From assembly GCF_018596315.1 (NCBI RefSeq), contig NZ_JAHEAG010000017.1:1-64000 (forward strand): 64,000 nucleotides of DNA, in the 5' to 3' direction. The stretch is from Bradyrhizobium sp. SRL28 (lineage in GTDB: Bacteria > Pseudomonadota > Alphaproteobacteria > Rhizobiales > Xanthobacteraceae). How positions within the stretch are numbered: position 1 is the stretch's first letter; every line of letters starts with the position of its first letter. The translations under genes and the position numbers were made by a program. Below are positions 1-7,616 of this stretch, in pieces. The notes below the pieces were generated by a model, which did not search any database, was not told the origin of the DNA, and saw only the letters and a program-made list of their open reading frames with translations.

Positions 1-72
1 AACAAAGAGGGCGGGAAGTTACCCAGCAAACCTCGGGCGATCAGCGCCGCGAGAACGCGAAACTGTATCCAC

Positions 73-151
73 CGTCATTGCGAGCGAAGCGAAGCAATCC
101 ATGTCCCGGCATAAAGAAAGAATGGATTGCTTCGCTGCGCTCGCAATGACG
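73..151. repeat. Long palindromic repeat element (REP-like)
   Basis: Two 30-base arms, 73-102 and 122-151, are inverted copies of each other with one mismatch, around a 19-base loop. The element would fold into a long hairpin in RNA or DNA. Elements with this core (GCGAGCGAAGCGAAGCAATC) are scattered in Bradyrhizobium-type genomes; that is general knowledge, not something checked here. It lies downstream of the TetR gene's stop and may act as its transcript end, although no T tract follows. The first 72 bases of the window show nothing recognisable. Confidence 0.85.
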
Positions 152-210
152 CGGAGAGAGCCGTCGTCCTCCGCTGGTTCATTCGGCTATTCAGCCCGTT
201 GCCGCCTGGC

Positions 211-903
211 TTACAAGTCCTGCCGCGTCAGTCTGCCATGCGGCACCGCCGGCCGGACGGGCGCTTTCTTCGCCGGCGTCTCGCCACCCGTGAGCGCCGT
301 CACCGAGACCGAGACCACGCGATCGACGATGGCATCCACGTCGTTGAGATCGCATTGTCCTTCCGACAATTTCGTCAGCCGCTCTTTTTCCCGGATGGTG
401 TGATGCGCCATCGCGAGCGCGAAGTGCAGGCCCCAATAGAGATCGGCGTCGTCGCGGCCGGGCATCGCACGGCGCATCGCGGCGATGAATTTCCGCAAAT
501 GATCGACCTCGCGGTTCTTGATGCGGCGGATCGGCGGCACCGATTCAATCGAGGCGCGGATCATGAAGCGCGCCGCCGTCGAGCCTTCGCGGTCGGGGCC
601 GAGGCAGCCGCGCAGGGTAGGGCCCACCAGCGCATGCAGGATGGCGTCGATCGGGGCGCGGCCGCCGCCCGTTTCCTCGGCAGCCTTCAACTCGTTGAGC
701 CGCTCGCGGTTGGTGGCGAGGCTGCGGGTGACGAACAGTTCCGCGATCAATTCGTCCTTGGAGCCGAAATGATAGTTCACCGCGGCGAGATTGACGTTCG
801 CTTCGGCGACGATGTCGCGCAGCGTCACGTCGCCGAAGCCGCGATCGGCGTAAAGCCGTTCGGCGGCGGCAAGGATGGCAGACCGGGTCCGATCGCTCGA
901 CAT
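211..903 (-). CDS. TetR/AcrR family transcriptional regulator
   Basis: A 230-residue one-component repressor. Residues 1-60 form the TetR DNA-binding domain: helix 1 begins RSAILAAAERLYADRGF, followed by the helix-turn-helix TLRDIVAEANVNLAAVNYHF and the GSKDEL turn. The remainder is a variable ligand-binding helical domain. The ATG at 903 is chosen because it gives the usual short lead into helix 1; an upstream in-frame extension runs into the divergent gene and looks non-coding. It is transcribed away from the acyl-CoA dehydrogenase gene, with a palindrome at 931-961 between them, so it probably represses itself and the acyl-CoA dehydrogenase/kinase operon in response to an acyl-CoA or related ligand. 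The ligand is inferred from context only. Confidence 0.9.
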   Translation of the reverse strand: MSSDRTRSAILAAAERLYADRGFGDVTLRDIVAEANVNLAAVNYHFGSKDELIAELFVTRSLATNRERLNELKAAEETGGGRAPIDAILHALVGPTLRGCLGPDREGSTAARFMIRASIESVPPIRRIKNREVDHLRKFIAAMRRAMPGRDDADLYWGLHFALAMAHHTIREKERLTKLSEGQCDLNDVDAIVDRVVSVSVTALTGGETPAKKAPVRPAVPHGRLTRQDL

Positions 904-930
904 ATCTGGTCCCCGTTTGCGGAGTTGCAA

Positions 931-961
931 TTCAAACAGTTGTATGAAACTATCGTTTGAA
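931..961. promoter_or_regulatory. Candidate TetR operator palindrome
   Basis: The divergent spacer between the TetR gene and the acyl-CoA dehydrogenase gene contains TTCAAAC (931-937) and its exact complement GTTTGAA (955-961), with inner arms AGTT (938-941) and AACT (948-951). The site sits 28-58 bases upstream of the regulator's ATG, where a bound dimer could block its promoter. The assignment to this regulator is by position; no binding data exist. Confidence 0.5.
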
Positions 962-1080
962 GAGCCGGAAATGTCAATCCGTCGCCTCATTGCGAAGCGC
1001 AAAATACCTTGCGGCGAATGGGAGGCGGGCGGACAGTGCAGCCCAACGAATTCGAAAAGCCCAGAGCCGAGGAGCGCCCC

Positions 1081-2313
1081 ATGAACTTCGATATGTCCGA
1101 AAAGCAAAAGGAATGGCTGAACCGCGTGCAGGCGTTCATGAAGACGCATGTCCGCCCCGCAGTTCCGATCTACGACAAGCAGGATGCGGAGGGCCCGCGC
1201 TGGAAGGTGATCCCGATCCTCGAGGAACTGAAGAAAAAGGCGAAGGCCGAAGGCCTCTGGAACATGTTCATGCCGCCGAACGCGCATGAAGACGACGAAT
1301 TCCGTGGTGCGGGATTGACTAACCTCGAATATGCGTTGCTGTCGGAAGAAATGGGCCACATCTCCTGGGCATCGGAGGTGTTCAACTGCTCCGCACCCGA
1401 TACCGGCAACATGGAAGTGTTCATCCGCTACGGCACCAAGGAACAAAAGCGGAAGTGGCTGCGGCCGCTGATGGACGGCGAGATCCGCTCCGCCTTCCTA
1501 ATGACCGAGCCCGCGGTTGCGTCATCGGACGCCACCAACATCGAAACGCGTATTGAAAAGGATGGCGATCACTACGTCATCAACGGCCGTAAATGGTGGT
1601 CGTCGGGCGTCGGCGATCCCCGCTGCAAGATCGCGATCCTGATGGGCAAGACCGATCCGAAGGCGGCGAAGCACCAGCAGCAGTCGCAGATCCTGGTGCC
1701 GCTCGACACTCCCGGCATCAAGGTGGAGAAGATGCTGCCGGTGTTCGGCTTCGACGATGCGCCGCACGGCCACGCTCAGGTTTTGCTGGAAAACGTTCGC
1801 GTGCCGAAGGAAAACATCCTGCTCGGCGAAGGCCGCGGCTTCGAGATCGCGCAGGGCCGTCTCGGTCCGGGCCGTATCCATCACTGCATGCGCACCATCG
1901 GCAAGGCCGAGGAGGCGCTGGAGAAGATGGTGAAGCGGCTGGCCTCGCGCACCGCGTTCGGCAAGAAGATCATCGAGCACTCGGTGTGGGAACAGCGCAT
2001 CGGCGAAGCGCGCGCCGATATCGAGATGAATCGCTTGCTGTGCCTGAAGGCCGCCGACATGATGGACAAGGTCGGCAACAAGACCGCGCAGGCCGAGATC
2101 GCGATGATCAAGGTCACGGCCCCCAACATGGCGCTGAAGATCATCGACAATGCCATCCAGGCCTATGGCGGCGGCGGCGTCTCCGACGAAGCCGGCCTGG
2201 CGCGGGATTACGCCCATATCCGTACGCTCCGGCTGGCGGACGGTCCGGACGAGGTGCACAATCGTGCCATTGCCAGACTTGAACTTCGGAAGTATGCAAA
2301 CGCTACGCAATAA
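1081..2313 (+). CDS. Acyl-CoA dehydrogenase, ACAD10/11-like
   Basis: A 410-residue FAD-dependent acyl-CoA dehydrogenase. The N-terminal helical domain, the middle beta domain (MTEPAVASSDATN, a flavin/substrate segment near residue 141; KWWSSG near 173) and the C-terminal helical domain are all present. The C-terminal active-site stretch reads LADGPDEVH where classical enzymes have YEGT, which is the signature of the ACAD10/ACAD11 branch. ATG 1081 follows AGGAG at 1070-1074. The next gene is an APH-type kinase, the domain fused to this dehydrogenase in animal ACAD10/11; bacterial pairs of this sort (LvaA/LvaC) handle 4-hydroxyacyl-CoAs. The exact substrate here is inferred. Confidence 0.93.
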   Translation: MNFDMSEKQKEWLNRVQAFMKTHVRPAVPIYDKQDAEGPRWKVIPILEELKKKAKAEGLWNMFMPPNAHEDDEFRGAGLTNLEYALLSEEMGHISWASEVFNCSAPDTGNMEVFIRYGTKEQKRKWLRPLMDGEIRSAFLMTEPAVASSDATNIETRIEKDGDHYVINGRKWWSSGVGDPRCKIAILMGKTDPKAAKHQQQSQILVPLDTPGIKVEKMLPVFGFDDAPHGHAQVLLENVRVPKENILLGEGRGFEIAQGRLGPGRIHHCMRTIGKAEEALEKMVKRLASRTAFGKKIIEHSVWEQRIGEARADIEMNRLLCLKAADMMDKVGNKTAQAEIAMIKVTAPNMALKIIDNAIQAYGGGGVSDEAGLARDYAHIRTLRLADGPDEVHNRAIARLELRKYANATQ

Positions 2314-2371
2314 CGGGAGCCGCTAGCGATGGCGCTCCCCAAAGTCTAAGAAGAATTAAGGGAGCGTCATC

Positions 2372-3430
2372 GTGGCGGACGGCGTCAGGAAAGACGAAGA
2401 GTTCTCGGGCACCAAGGAAGTCGAGGAGCGTCATCGTATCAACGAGACGAGCCTCGACGGCTGGATGCGCGAGCATGTCGAAGGCTATCAGGGGCCGCTG
2501 ACCGTCCTGCAGTTCAAGGGCGGCCAGTCCAACCCGACTTACAAGCTCGAGACGCCTGGCCAGTCCTACGTGATGCGCCGAAAACCGTTCGGCAAATTGC
2601 TGCCGTCGGCGCATGCGGTCGATCGCGAGTTCCGCGTCATCGCAGCATTGGGCAAGCAGGGCTTTCCGGTCGCGAAAGCCTATGCGCTCTGCACCGACGA
2701 TGCCGTGATCGGCGCCGCCTTCTACATCATGTCGATGGAAGAGGGCCGGGTGTTCTGGGATCCGACGCTGCCGAGCCAGACGCCGGATGCGCGGCGCAAG
2801 ATTTTCACCAGCAAGATCGAGACGCTGGCCAACCTCCACGTTTTCAATCCGGAAGCGATCGGGCTCGGCGATTTCGGCAAGCCCGGCAACTATTTCGCGC
2901 GCCAGATCGATCGCTGGACCAAGCAGTACCGCGCATCGGAAACCCAGCACATTCCGGAATTCGAGAAGGTGGCCGAATGGCTGCCGCGAACCGTACCTGA
3001 ACAGAAGCGCGTTTCGATCGTTCACGGCGACTATCGCCTCGACAACATGATTTTCCACGCGACGGAACCGCGCGTGCAGGCGGTGCTGGATTGGGAGTTG
3101 TCGACGCTCGGCGATCCCATGGCCGACTTCACCTATCTGTTGATGCAGTGGACCATGCCGGGCCTGGCCAATGCCGATATCAAGGCGTTGAACATTCCGA
3201 GCGTGGACGAAGCCGCGCAGATCTATTGCGCCGTCACCGGCATGGAAGTGCCCGACCTCAACTGGTACTTCGCCTACAACATGTTTCGCCTGGCGGGCAT
3301 CACGCAGGGTATTGCGGGCCGTATCCGCGACGGCACCGCGGCGAACGCCAAGGCGCTGGAGTCGGCGGCGCGCACGGTGCCGCTGTCGAAATCTTCCTGG
3401 GAATACGCTCAGAAGGCCGGCGCGATCTAA
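2372..3430 (+). CDS. APH-family phosphotransferase (acyl-CoA kinase type)
   Basis: A 352-residue kinase-fold protein of the aminoglycoside phosphotransferase family. Visible motifs are the nucleotide loop FKGGQSNPTYKL, the lysine segment VMRRKPFGKLLPSAHAVDRE typical of the ACAD10/11 kinase domain, the catalytic loop HGDYRLDN and the metal-binding DWE in VLDWELSTLGDP. The start is GTG 2372, preceded by AAGGGAGCG. It lies 58 bases after the acyl-CoA dehydrogenase and is likely co-transcribed. By analogy with LvaA and ACAD10/11 it may phosphorylate the hydroxyl of a 4-hydroxyacyl-CoA so that the dehydrogenase partner can remove it. An antibiotic-resistance role is unlikely. Confidence 0.9.
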   Translation: MADGVRKDEEFSGTKEVEERHRINETSLDGWMREHVEGYQGPLTVLQFKGGQSNPTYKLETPGQSYVMRRKPFGKLLPSAHAVDREFRVIAALGKQGFPVAKAYALCTDDAVIGAAFYIMSMEEGRVFWDPTLPSQTPDARRKIFTSKIETLANLHVFNPEAIGLGDFGKPGNYFARQIDRWTKQYRASETQHIPEFEKVAEWLPRTVPEQKRVSIVHGDYRLDNMIFHATEPRVQAVLDWELSTLGDPMADFTYLLMQWTMPGLANADIKALNIPSVDEAAQIYCAVTGMEVPDLNWYFAYNMFRLAGITQGIAGRIRDGTAANAKALESAARTVPLSKSSWEYAQKAGAI

Positions 3431-3447
3431 GCCGCGTCGTTGTTTAC

Positions 3448-4359
3448 TTGGCCCTGTCTCCGAACATTCGCGGCAGCCTGCTCATGGCGGTGTCCATGGC
3501 GGCGTTCACCACGAACGACTCCATCACCAAGGTGGTGTCGTCCGAAATGAACTTCGGCCAGGTGATACTGGTGCGCGGGCTGTTCGCGATCGTGCTGGTC
3601 GCGGCGTTCGCGTGGCACCAGGGCGCGCTGCGGCCGCTGCGCACGCTGATGGTCAAACCGGTGGCGCTGCGGGTGTTCGGCGAAATCGGCGGAACGATCT
3701 CGTTCATGGCCGCGCTCGTGCATTTGCCGCTCGCCAACACCTCGGCGATCCTCCAGGCGCTGCCCTTGGCCATCACGCTTGGCGCCGCGGTGATCTTCCG
3801 CGAACCGGTCGGCTGGCGGCGCTGGTCGGCGATCGCAGCAGGCTTCATCGGGGTGCTCATCATCGTGCGGCCGGGGCTTGCGGGCTTCAGCCAATACTCG
3901 CTGTTCGCCCTGTTGTCGGTTGCGTTCTGCGCGCTCCGCGACCTCGCAACCCGGAAAATTCCGGCGAAGATTCCCTCGCTGTTCATCACCCTGTTGACGA
4001 CCGTGACGGTCACGTCGGCCGGCGGCGCCATCATCGTTCCGCTCGGCGGCTGGACGCCACCATCCGCAAGCGCGCTTGGCCTGCAGGCGCTGGCCGCCGT
4101 GCTGCTCCTGATCGGCTATCAATGCATCATCACGGCGCTGCGCTCGGGCGACATCTCGGCGGTGGCCCCGTTCCGCTATTCCGCGCTGCTGTGGGCGATG
4201 CTGCTCGGCTATCTCGTGTTCGGCGACGTGCCCGACGTCATGATGGTGACGGGCGCTGCGATCATCGTAGCCTCCGGCCTCTACGCCTTCTACCGTGAGC
4301 GCATCCGTCACCGCGCGCTGGCCGCGGAATCATCCGGCCTGCCGCCCGACGGGTTGTGA
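3448..4359 (+). CDS. EamA/DMT-family inner-membrane permease
   Basis: About 300 residues with ten predicted transmembrane segments in two EamA repeats of five, for example ILVRGLFAIVLVAAFAW, WSAIAAGFIGVLIIV and ALGLQALAAVLLLIGYQC. Family members export or import small metabolites; the substrate cannot be told. The family-typical lead LSPNIRGSLLM begins upstream of the first ATG (3484), so TTG 3448 is preferred, though neither start has a clear ribosome binding site. It begins 17 bases after the kinase gene and may belong to the same transcript. The C-terminal tail (RERIRHRALAAESSG) is cytoplasmic and basic. Confidence 0.85.
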   Translation: MALSPNIRGSLLMAVSMAAFTTNDSITKVVSSEMNFGQVILVRGLFAIVLVAAFAWHQGALRPLRTLMVKPVALRVFGEIGGTISFMAALVHLPLANTSAILQALPLAITLGAAVIFREPVGWRRWSAIAAGFIGVLIIVRPGLAGFSQYSLFALLSVAFCALRDLATRKIPAKIPSLFITLLTTVTVTSAGGAIIVPLGGWTPPSASALGLQALAAVLLLIGYQCIITALRSGDISAVAPFRYSALLWAMLLGYLVFGDVPDVMMVTGAAIIVASGLYAFYRERIRHRALAAESSGLPPDGL

Positions 4360-4404
4360 TCGCCTCGCGGGAGCCCATATCTCCGAAGCTGATTGGAGAT
4401 GGTC

Positions 4405-4761
4405 ATGATTCAGCAACTGCGCATCTACGAAATATTCGAAAAGAACAAGGCTGCGTTCCACGCCCGCTTTCGCGATCACGCCGCGCGCATCATGCAAACC
4501 AGATACGGTTTCCGGATCGTCGCGATGTGGGAAACAAGATTCGGCGACAGGACCGAGTTTGCCTATCTGCTGGAATGGCCGGACGAGGCAACCAAGACCG
4601 CCGCATGGTCGGCCTTCATGGCCGATGCTGAATGGTCCGACATCAAGCGCGTGACGCATGGGGAACATGGCGTGATGGTTGGCCAGATCGAGGACCGCTT
4701 GCTGGCGCCAACAGACTATTCGCCGGCGAAAAGCAGGAGCCTTCTTGCGGCATCAGCGTAG
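4405..4761 (+). CDS. NIPSNAP family protein
   Basis: A 118-residue single-domain protein of the dimeric alpha/beta barrel (ferredoxin-like) NIPSNAP group: it opens MIQQLRIYEI, has the central YGFRIVAMWET strand and the FAYLLEWPDEATKTAAWSAF segment, and ends each repeat as expected for the fold. Biochemical function of bacterial members is unknown; they often sit beside oxidoreductase genes as here. GGAG at 4395-4398 favours ATG 4405 over TTG 4393 and ATG 4399. Codon use matches the neighbours. Confidence 0.85.
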   Translation: MIQQLRIYEIFEKNKAAFHARFRDHAARIMQTRYGFRIVAMWETRFGDRTEFAYLLEWPDEATKTAAWSAFMADAEWSDIKRVTHGEHGVMVGQIEDRLLAPTDYSPAKSRSLLAASA

Positions 4762-4772
4762 AAAATCAGTTT

Positions 4773-4903
4773 CGTGTCCCGGACGCGGTGCGGCACGAAG
4801 TGACGCGCCGCAGAGCTGGGACCCATTGCTTGCACGGAACACGACGTGTTTGGGTCCCGGCTCTGCGGAGCAGCGTTACACGCTGCACCGCGTCCGGGAC
4901 ACG
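4773..4903. repeat. 131-bp palindromic repeat element
   Basis: The outer arms 4773-4791 and 4885-4903 are exact inverted copies of 19 bases. Inner arms around CGCAGAGCTGGGACCCA (from 4809) and TGGGTCCCGGCTCTGCGG (4849-4866) also pair, giving a long imperfect hairpin. It fills the gap between the convergent NIPSNAP and short-chain dehydrogenase genes. Elements of this type (core GTGTCCCGGACGCGGTGC) are familiar from Bradyrhizobium-like genomes. They are probably non-autonomous and may also work as bidirectional terminators. Confidence 0.85.
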
Positions 4904-4912
4904 AGATCGTCG

Positions 4913-5698
4913 CTAGACCGGCTTGCCCGTATACGGCATCGACGCGGTGAGGCCGCCGTCGACCGGGATCGCCTGGCCGTTGACATAGGAAGCGTCGTCG
5001 CTGGCGAGGAACAATCCCATCGCGGCGAGTTCGTGCGGCTGGCCGGCGCGCTTCAGCGGATTGAGCTGGCCGATCTTGTCCTGGGTGCCGCGCTCCTTGG
5101 CGCGGTCGAACACCGGCTTGGTCATGCCGGTTTCGATCAGGCCGGGGCAAACCGCGTTGATGCGAACGCCGGTGCCGGACAGCGAGTAGGCGGTGGTCTG
5201 CACCAGGCTGATGACGCCGGCCTTGCTCGCGCCGTACGGATGTCCGCTGGCGCCGGCCTTGAGGCCCGCGACGGAGGCGGTGCAGACGATCGAGCCGGAC
5301 TTCTGCTTGATCATGTGCGGCATCGAATGCTTGATCGCGAGGAACGGCCCGATCAGGTTAATGCGCAAAACTTCCTGCCAGTGGTCCACGGTCTGCTCGG
5401 CCAGCGGCACCAGCCCGCCGCTGACGCCGGCATTAGCCCAGATCGCATCGAGCCTGCCGTATTTCGCCACCGCCTTGTCGATGAACGCCTTCACGTCGGC
5501 TTCCGAACCCGCATCCGCCATCACGGCCTCGACGGTGCCGCCGGCATCGCTGACGAGTTTTGCGGTTTCCTTCACGCCCTCGGCGCGGTCGACGATGATG
5601 AGCTTCGCGCCCTCCCTGGAGAACAGCACCGACGCGGCGCGTCCGATGCCACTGCCAGCACCTGTGATGACGACGGATTTGCCTTCGAGGCGGCCCAT
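4913..5698 (-). CDS. SDR family NAD(P)-dependent oxidoreductase
   Basis: A 261-residue classical short-chain dehydrogenase/reductase. The cofactor motif TGAGSGIG spans residues 12-19, the structural NAG is at 89-91, and the catalytic residues are Ser142, Tyr155 and Lys159 (YGASK). Asp37 at the end of the second beta strand (IIVDRAE) points to NAD preference. ATG 5698 is preceded by AGGGAG on the minus strand, which rules out the longer in-frame extension. It is divergent from the histidine phosphatase gene and convergent with NIPSNAP. The substrate is not predictable; a hydroxyacyl-CoA or alcohol is likely given the acyl-CoA genes nearby. Confidence 0.92.
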   Translation of the reverse strand: MGRLEGKSVVITGAGSGIGRAASVLFSREGAKLIIVDRAEGVKETAKLVSDAGGTVEAVMADAGSEADVKAFIDKAVAKYGRLDAIWANAGVSGGLVPLAEQTVDHWQEVLRINLIGPFLAIKHSMPHMIKQKSGSIVCTASVAGLKAGASGHPYGASKAGVISLVQTTAYSLSGTGVRINAVCPGLIETGMTKPVFDRAKERGTQDKIGQLNPLKRAGQPHELAAMGLFLASDDASYVNGQAIPVDGGLTASMPYTGKPV

Positions 5699-5851
5699 GA
5701 GTTTCTCCCTGATAGTTATGCGCGCAGGCGTCTGCCGCCTTGCGGAATTCAAACAAGATTTCAAACGCCCAAGAATCTTTGGCTAGCAAAGTCACTTGAG
5801 ACGATGCGTGCTCTGACGTACAGCGACAACGAACAGTATTGAAGGGCTTTG

Positions 5852-6565
5852 ATGATGTCCAATCCAGGCAAACCGTTGACGGTCTCCACACGCTGGTGGT
5901 GGATCCGACATGCGCCGGTGCGCGAAGATAACGGCTGCATTTACGGGCAGAAGGATCTGGGCTGCGATACCAGCGACCGCGTCGTGTTCGAGGCGGTCGG
6001 AAAAATCCTGCCGCGCAATGCGGTCTGGTATGCAAGCAATCTGAAGCGCACGCATCAGACCGCAAGCGCGATCTGGGCCGCTGGTTTTCCGAAACCATCA
6101 GACATGCCGCACGTGAATGCGTTCGCCGAACAACATCTCGGTGAGTGGCAAGGCCTGAATCGCGCGGCGTTCCTCGCCAGCCGTCCGGTCGGCAGCCACT
6201 GGCTTACTGAGATCGACGAACCCGCGCCCGGCGGCGAGAGTTTCATGGACCTGTATAATCGCACATGCGGCGCCATCGAGCGCATCAACGCCGAGCAGGC
6301 GGGCAGGGACGTCATCGTCGTCGCGCATGGCGGCACGATCAGGGCCGCTGTCGGGCTTGCACTCGGCGGTCAGCCGGAGAAAGGTCTTGCCTTCGATATC
6401 GACAATTGTTCGGTGACGCGGCTCGATCATCTCTCAAGCGCCAATTACGACGGCTGGCGGCTGCCGATGGTCAACCAGCAGCCATGGATCGCGGACGCTT
6501 CGCATAACGCGATGCATCAACCGGCAGGGCCCGAGGTGAAGCCGCCGGAGACGAAGCTCGCTTGA
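5852..6565 (+). CDS. Histidine phosphatase family protein
   Basis: A 237-residue member of the phosphoglycerate mutase-like phosphatase clan. The phosphate-binding RHA motif is in WWWIRHAPVRE near residue 17, the second arginine in SNLKRTHQTA near 66, the acid residue in FAEQHLGEWQG, and the second catalytic histidine in VVAHGGTIRAA near 165. No signal peptide is seen, so it is cytoplasmic. GAAGGG at 5841-5846 supports ATG 5852 or 5855. Only 90 bases separate it from the next dehydrogenase gene, suggesting an operon. Small phosphorylated metabolites are the likely substrates; a link with the kinase at 2372 is possible but speculative. Confidence 0.9.
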   Translation: MMSNPGKPLTVSTRWWWIRHAPVREDNGCIYGQKDLGCDTSDRVVFEAVGKILPRNAVWYASNLKRTHQTASAIWAAGFPKPSDMPHVNAFAEQHLGEWQGLNRAAFLASRPVGSHWLTEIDEPAPGGESFMDLYNRTCGAIERINAEQAGRDVIVVAHGGTIRAAVGLALGGQPEKGLAFDIDNCSVTRLDHLSSANYDGWRLPMVNQQPWIADASHNAMHQPAGPEVKPPETKLA

Positions 6566-6655
6566 GCCTTGAGTTGTCGAGGACCGCAAAGGCTGCTTAG
6601 TTCGAAATTCAAGACCAAACCGGCATCGCGCTGGATCAACATCGGGGAGAGAGAC

Positions 6656-7423
6656 ATGAGCTTGTTCGATATGACCGGGAAAGTCGCTGTCATCACCGGC
6701 TCGACGCGCGGCATCGGCCGCGCCATTGCCGAGCGCATGGCCGAACACGGCGCCAAGGTGGTGATCTCCTCGCGCAAGCAGGACGTCTGCGATCAGGTGA
6801 CCAAGGAGGTCAACGAAAAATTCGGCAAGGGCACCGCGGTTGCGATCGCGGCGAACATTTCCAGCAAGGAAAATTTGCAGAACCTGGTCGACGAATCCAA
6901 CCGTGCGTTCGGCAAGATCGACGTGCTGGTCTGCAACGCCGCGTCCAATCCCTATTACGGTCCGCTCGGCGGCATTTCCGACGATCAGTTCCGAAAAATC
7001 CTCGACAATAACATCGTCGCCAACAACTGGCTGATCAACATGGTGGTGCCGCAGATGATCGAGCGCAAGGACGGCTCGATCGTGATCGTGTCCTCGATCG
7101 GCGGCCTGAAGGGTTCGACCGTGCTCGGCGCCTATGCGATCTCGAAGGCGGCCGACATGCAGCTCGCGCGCAACCTCGCCTGCGAATACGGCAAGCACAA
7201 TATCCGCGTGAACTGCATCGCGCCCGGCCTGATCAAGACCGATTTTGCGAAAGCGCTGTGGGACAATCCGGAGACGCTGAAGGCCTCCACCGCGCGCTCG
7301 CCGCTGCTCCGCATCGGCGTGCCGGACGAGATCGCGGGCGCCGCGGTGCTGATGGGCTCGAAGGCGGGTGACTTCATGACCGGCCAGACCATCGTGATCG
7401 ACGGTGGGGCTACGATCAGTTGA
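6656..7423 (+). CDS. SDR family oxidoreductase
   Basis: A 255-residue short-chain dehydrogenase. TGSTRGIG spans residues 14-21, the active-site Ser147, Tyr160 and Lys164 (YAISK) are in place, and the C-terminal GQTIVIDGG is typical. The usual NNAG is altered to CNAAS at 93-97, which is common in the DHRS4/acyl-CoA-associated subgroup. ATG 6656 follows GGGGAGAGAG at 6644-6653; upstream in-frame codons look non-coding. It follows the histidine phosphatase and ends the forward group of the accessory region. Substrate unknown. Confidence 0.92.
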   Translation: MSLFDMTGKVAVITGSTRGIGRAIAERMAEHGAKVVISSRKQDVCDQVTKEVNEKFGKGTAVAIAANISSKENLQNLVDESNRAFGKIDVLVCNAASNPYYGPLGGISDDQFRKILDNNIVANNWLINMVVPQMIERKDGSIVIVSSIGGLKGSTVLGAYAISKAADMQLARNLACEYGKHNIRVNCIAPGLIKTDFAKALWDNPETLKASTARSPLLRIGVPDEIAGAAVLMGSKAGDFMTGQTIVIDGGATIS

Positions 7424-7462
7424 GGGTGAGTTAGAGCGGTGCGCGCGTTTTTACTCGGTGTC

Positions 7463-7503
7463 ATCGTCCGCCTTGTGCGCAATTGCGCACTGGGGCGGAC
7501 GAT
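7463..7503. repeat. Palindromic repeat in convergent spacer
   Basis: ATCGTCCGCC (7463-7472) pairs exactly with GGCGGACGAT (7494-7503), and the loop itself holds the palindrome GTGCGCAATTGCGCAC (7475-7490). It lies between the stop of the forward SDR and the stop of the reverse serine hydrolase. It resembles other short palindromic elements in this window and in Rhizobiales generally, and may protect or end both transcripts. Confidence 0.75.
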
Positions 7504-7551
7504 CCAGTAAACGCGGACGTCTCGATTCTCGTTGATGTCCCGGCGTACTGG

Positions 7552-7573
7552 ATGCCCCGCCTTCGCGGGGCAT
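7552..7573. repeat. Short GC-rich hairpin
   Basis: ATGCCCCGC (7552-7560) pairs exactly with GCGGGGCAT (7565-7573) around a CTTC loop. There is no T tract, so it is not a canonical terminator, but it sits 44 bases past the stop of the convergent hydrolase gene and 130 past the SDR. It is probably part of the same composite repeat as the palindrome at 7463. Confidence 0.6.
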
Positions 7574-7616
7574 GACGGTTGTGATGGGGCGCTAGGCCGG
7601 GAATAACGCCTCGCGC

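Noticed and set aside
904..1446. Upstream in-frame extension of the TetR protein
   Set aside because: It would lie over the acyl-CoA dehydrogenase gene and the operator palindrome and adds no known domain; ATG 903 gives the normal N terminus.
2372..3430. Aminoglycoside resistance kinase
   Set aside because: Sequence motifs and the dehydrogenase neighbour place it in the ACAD10/11-type acyl kinase group.
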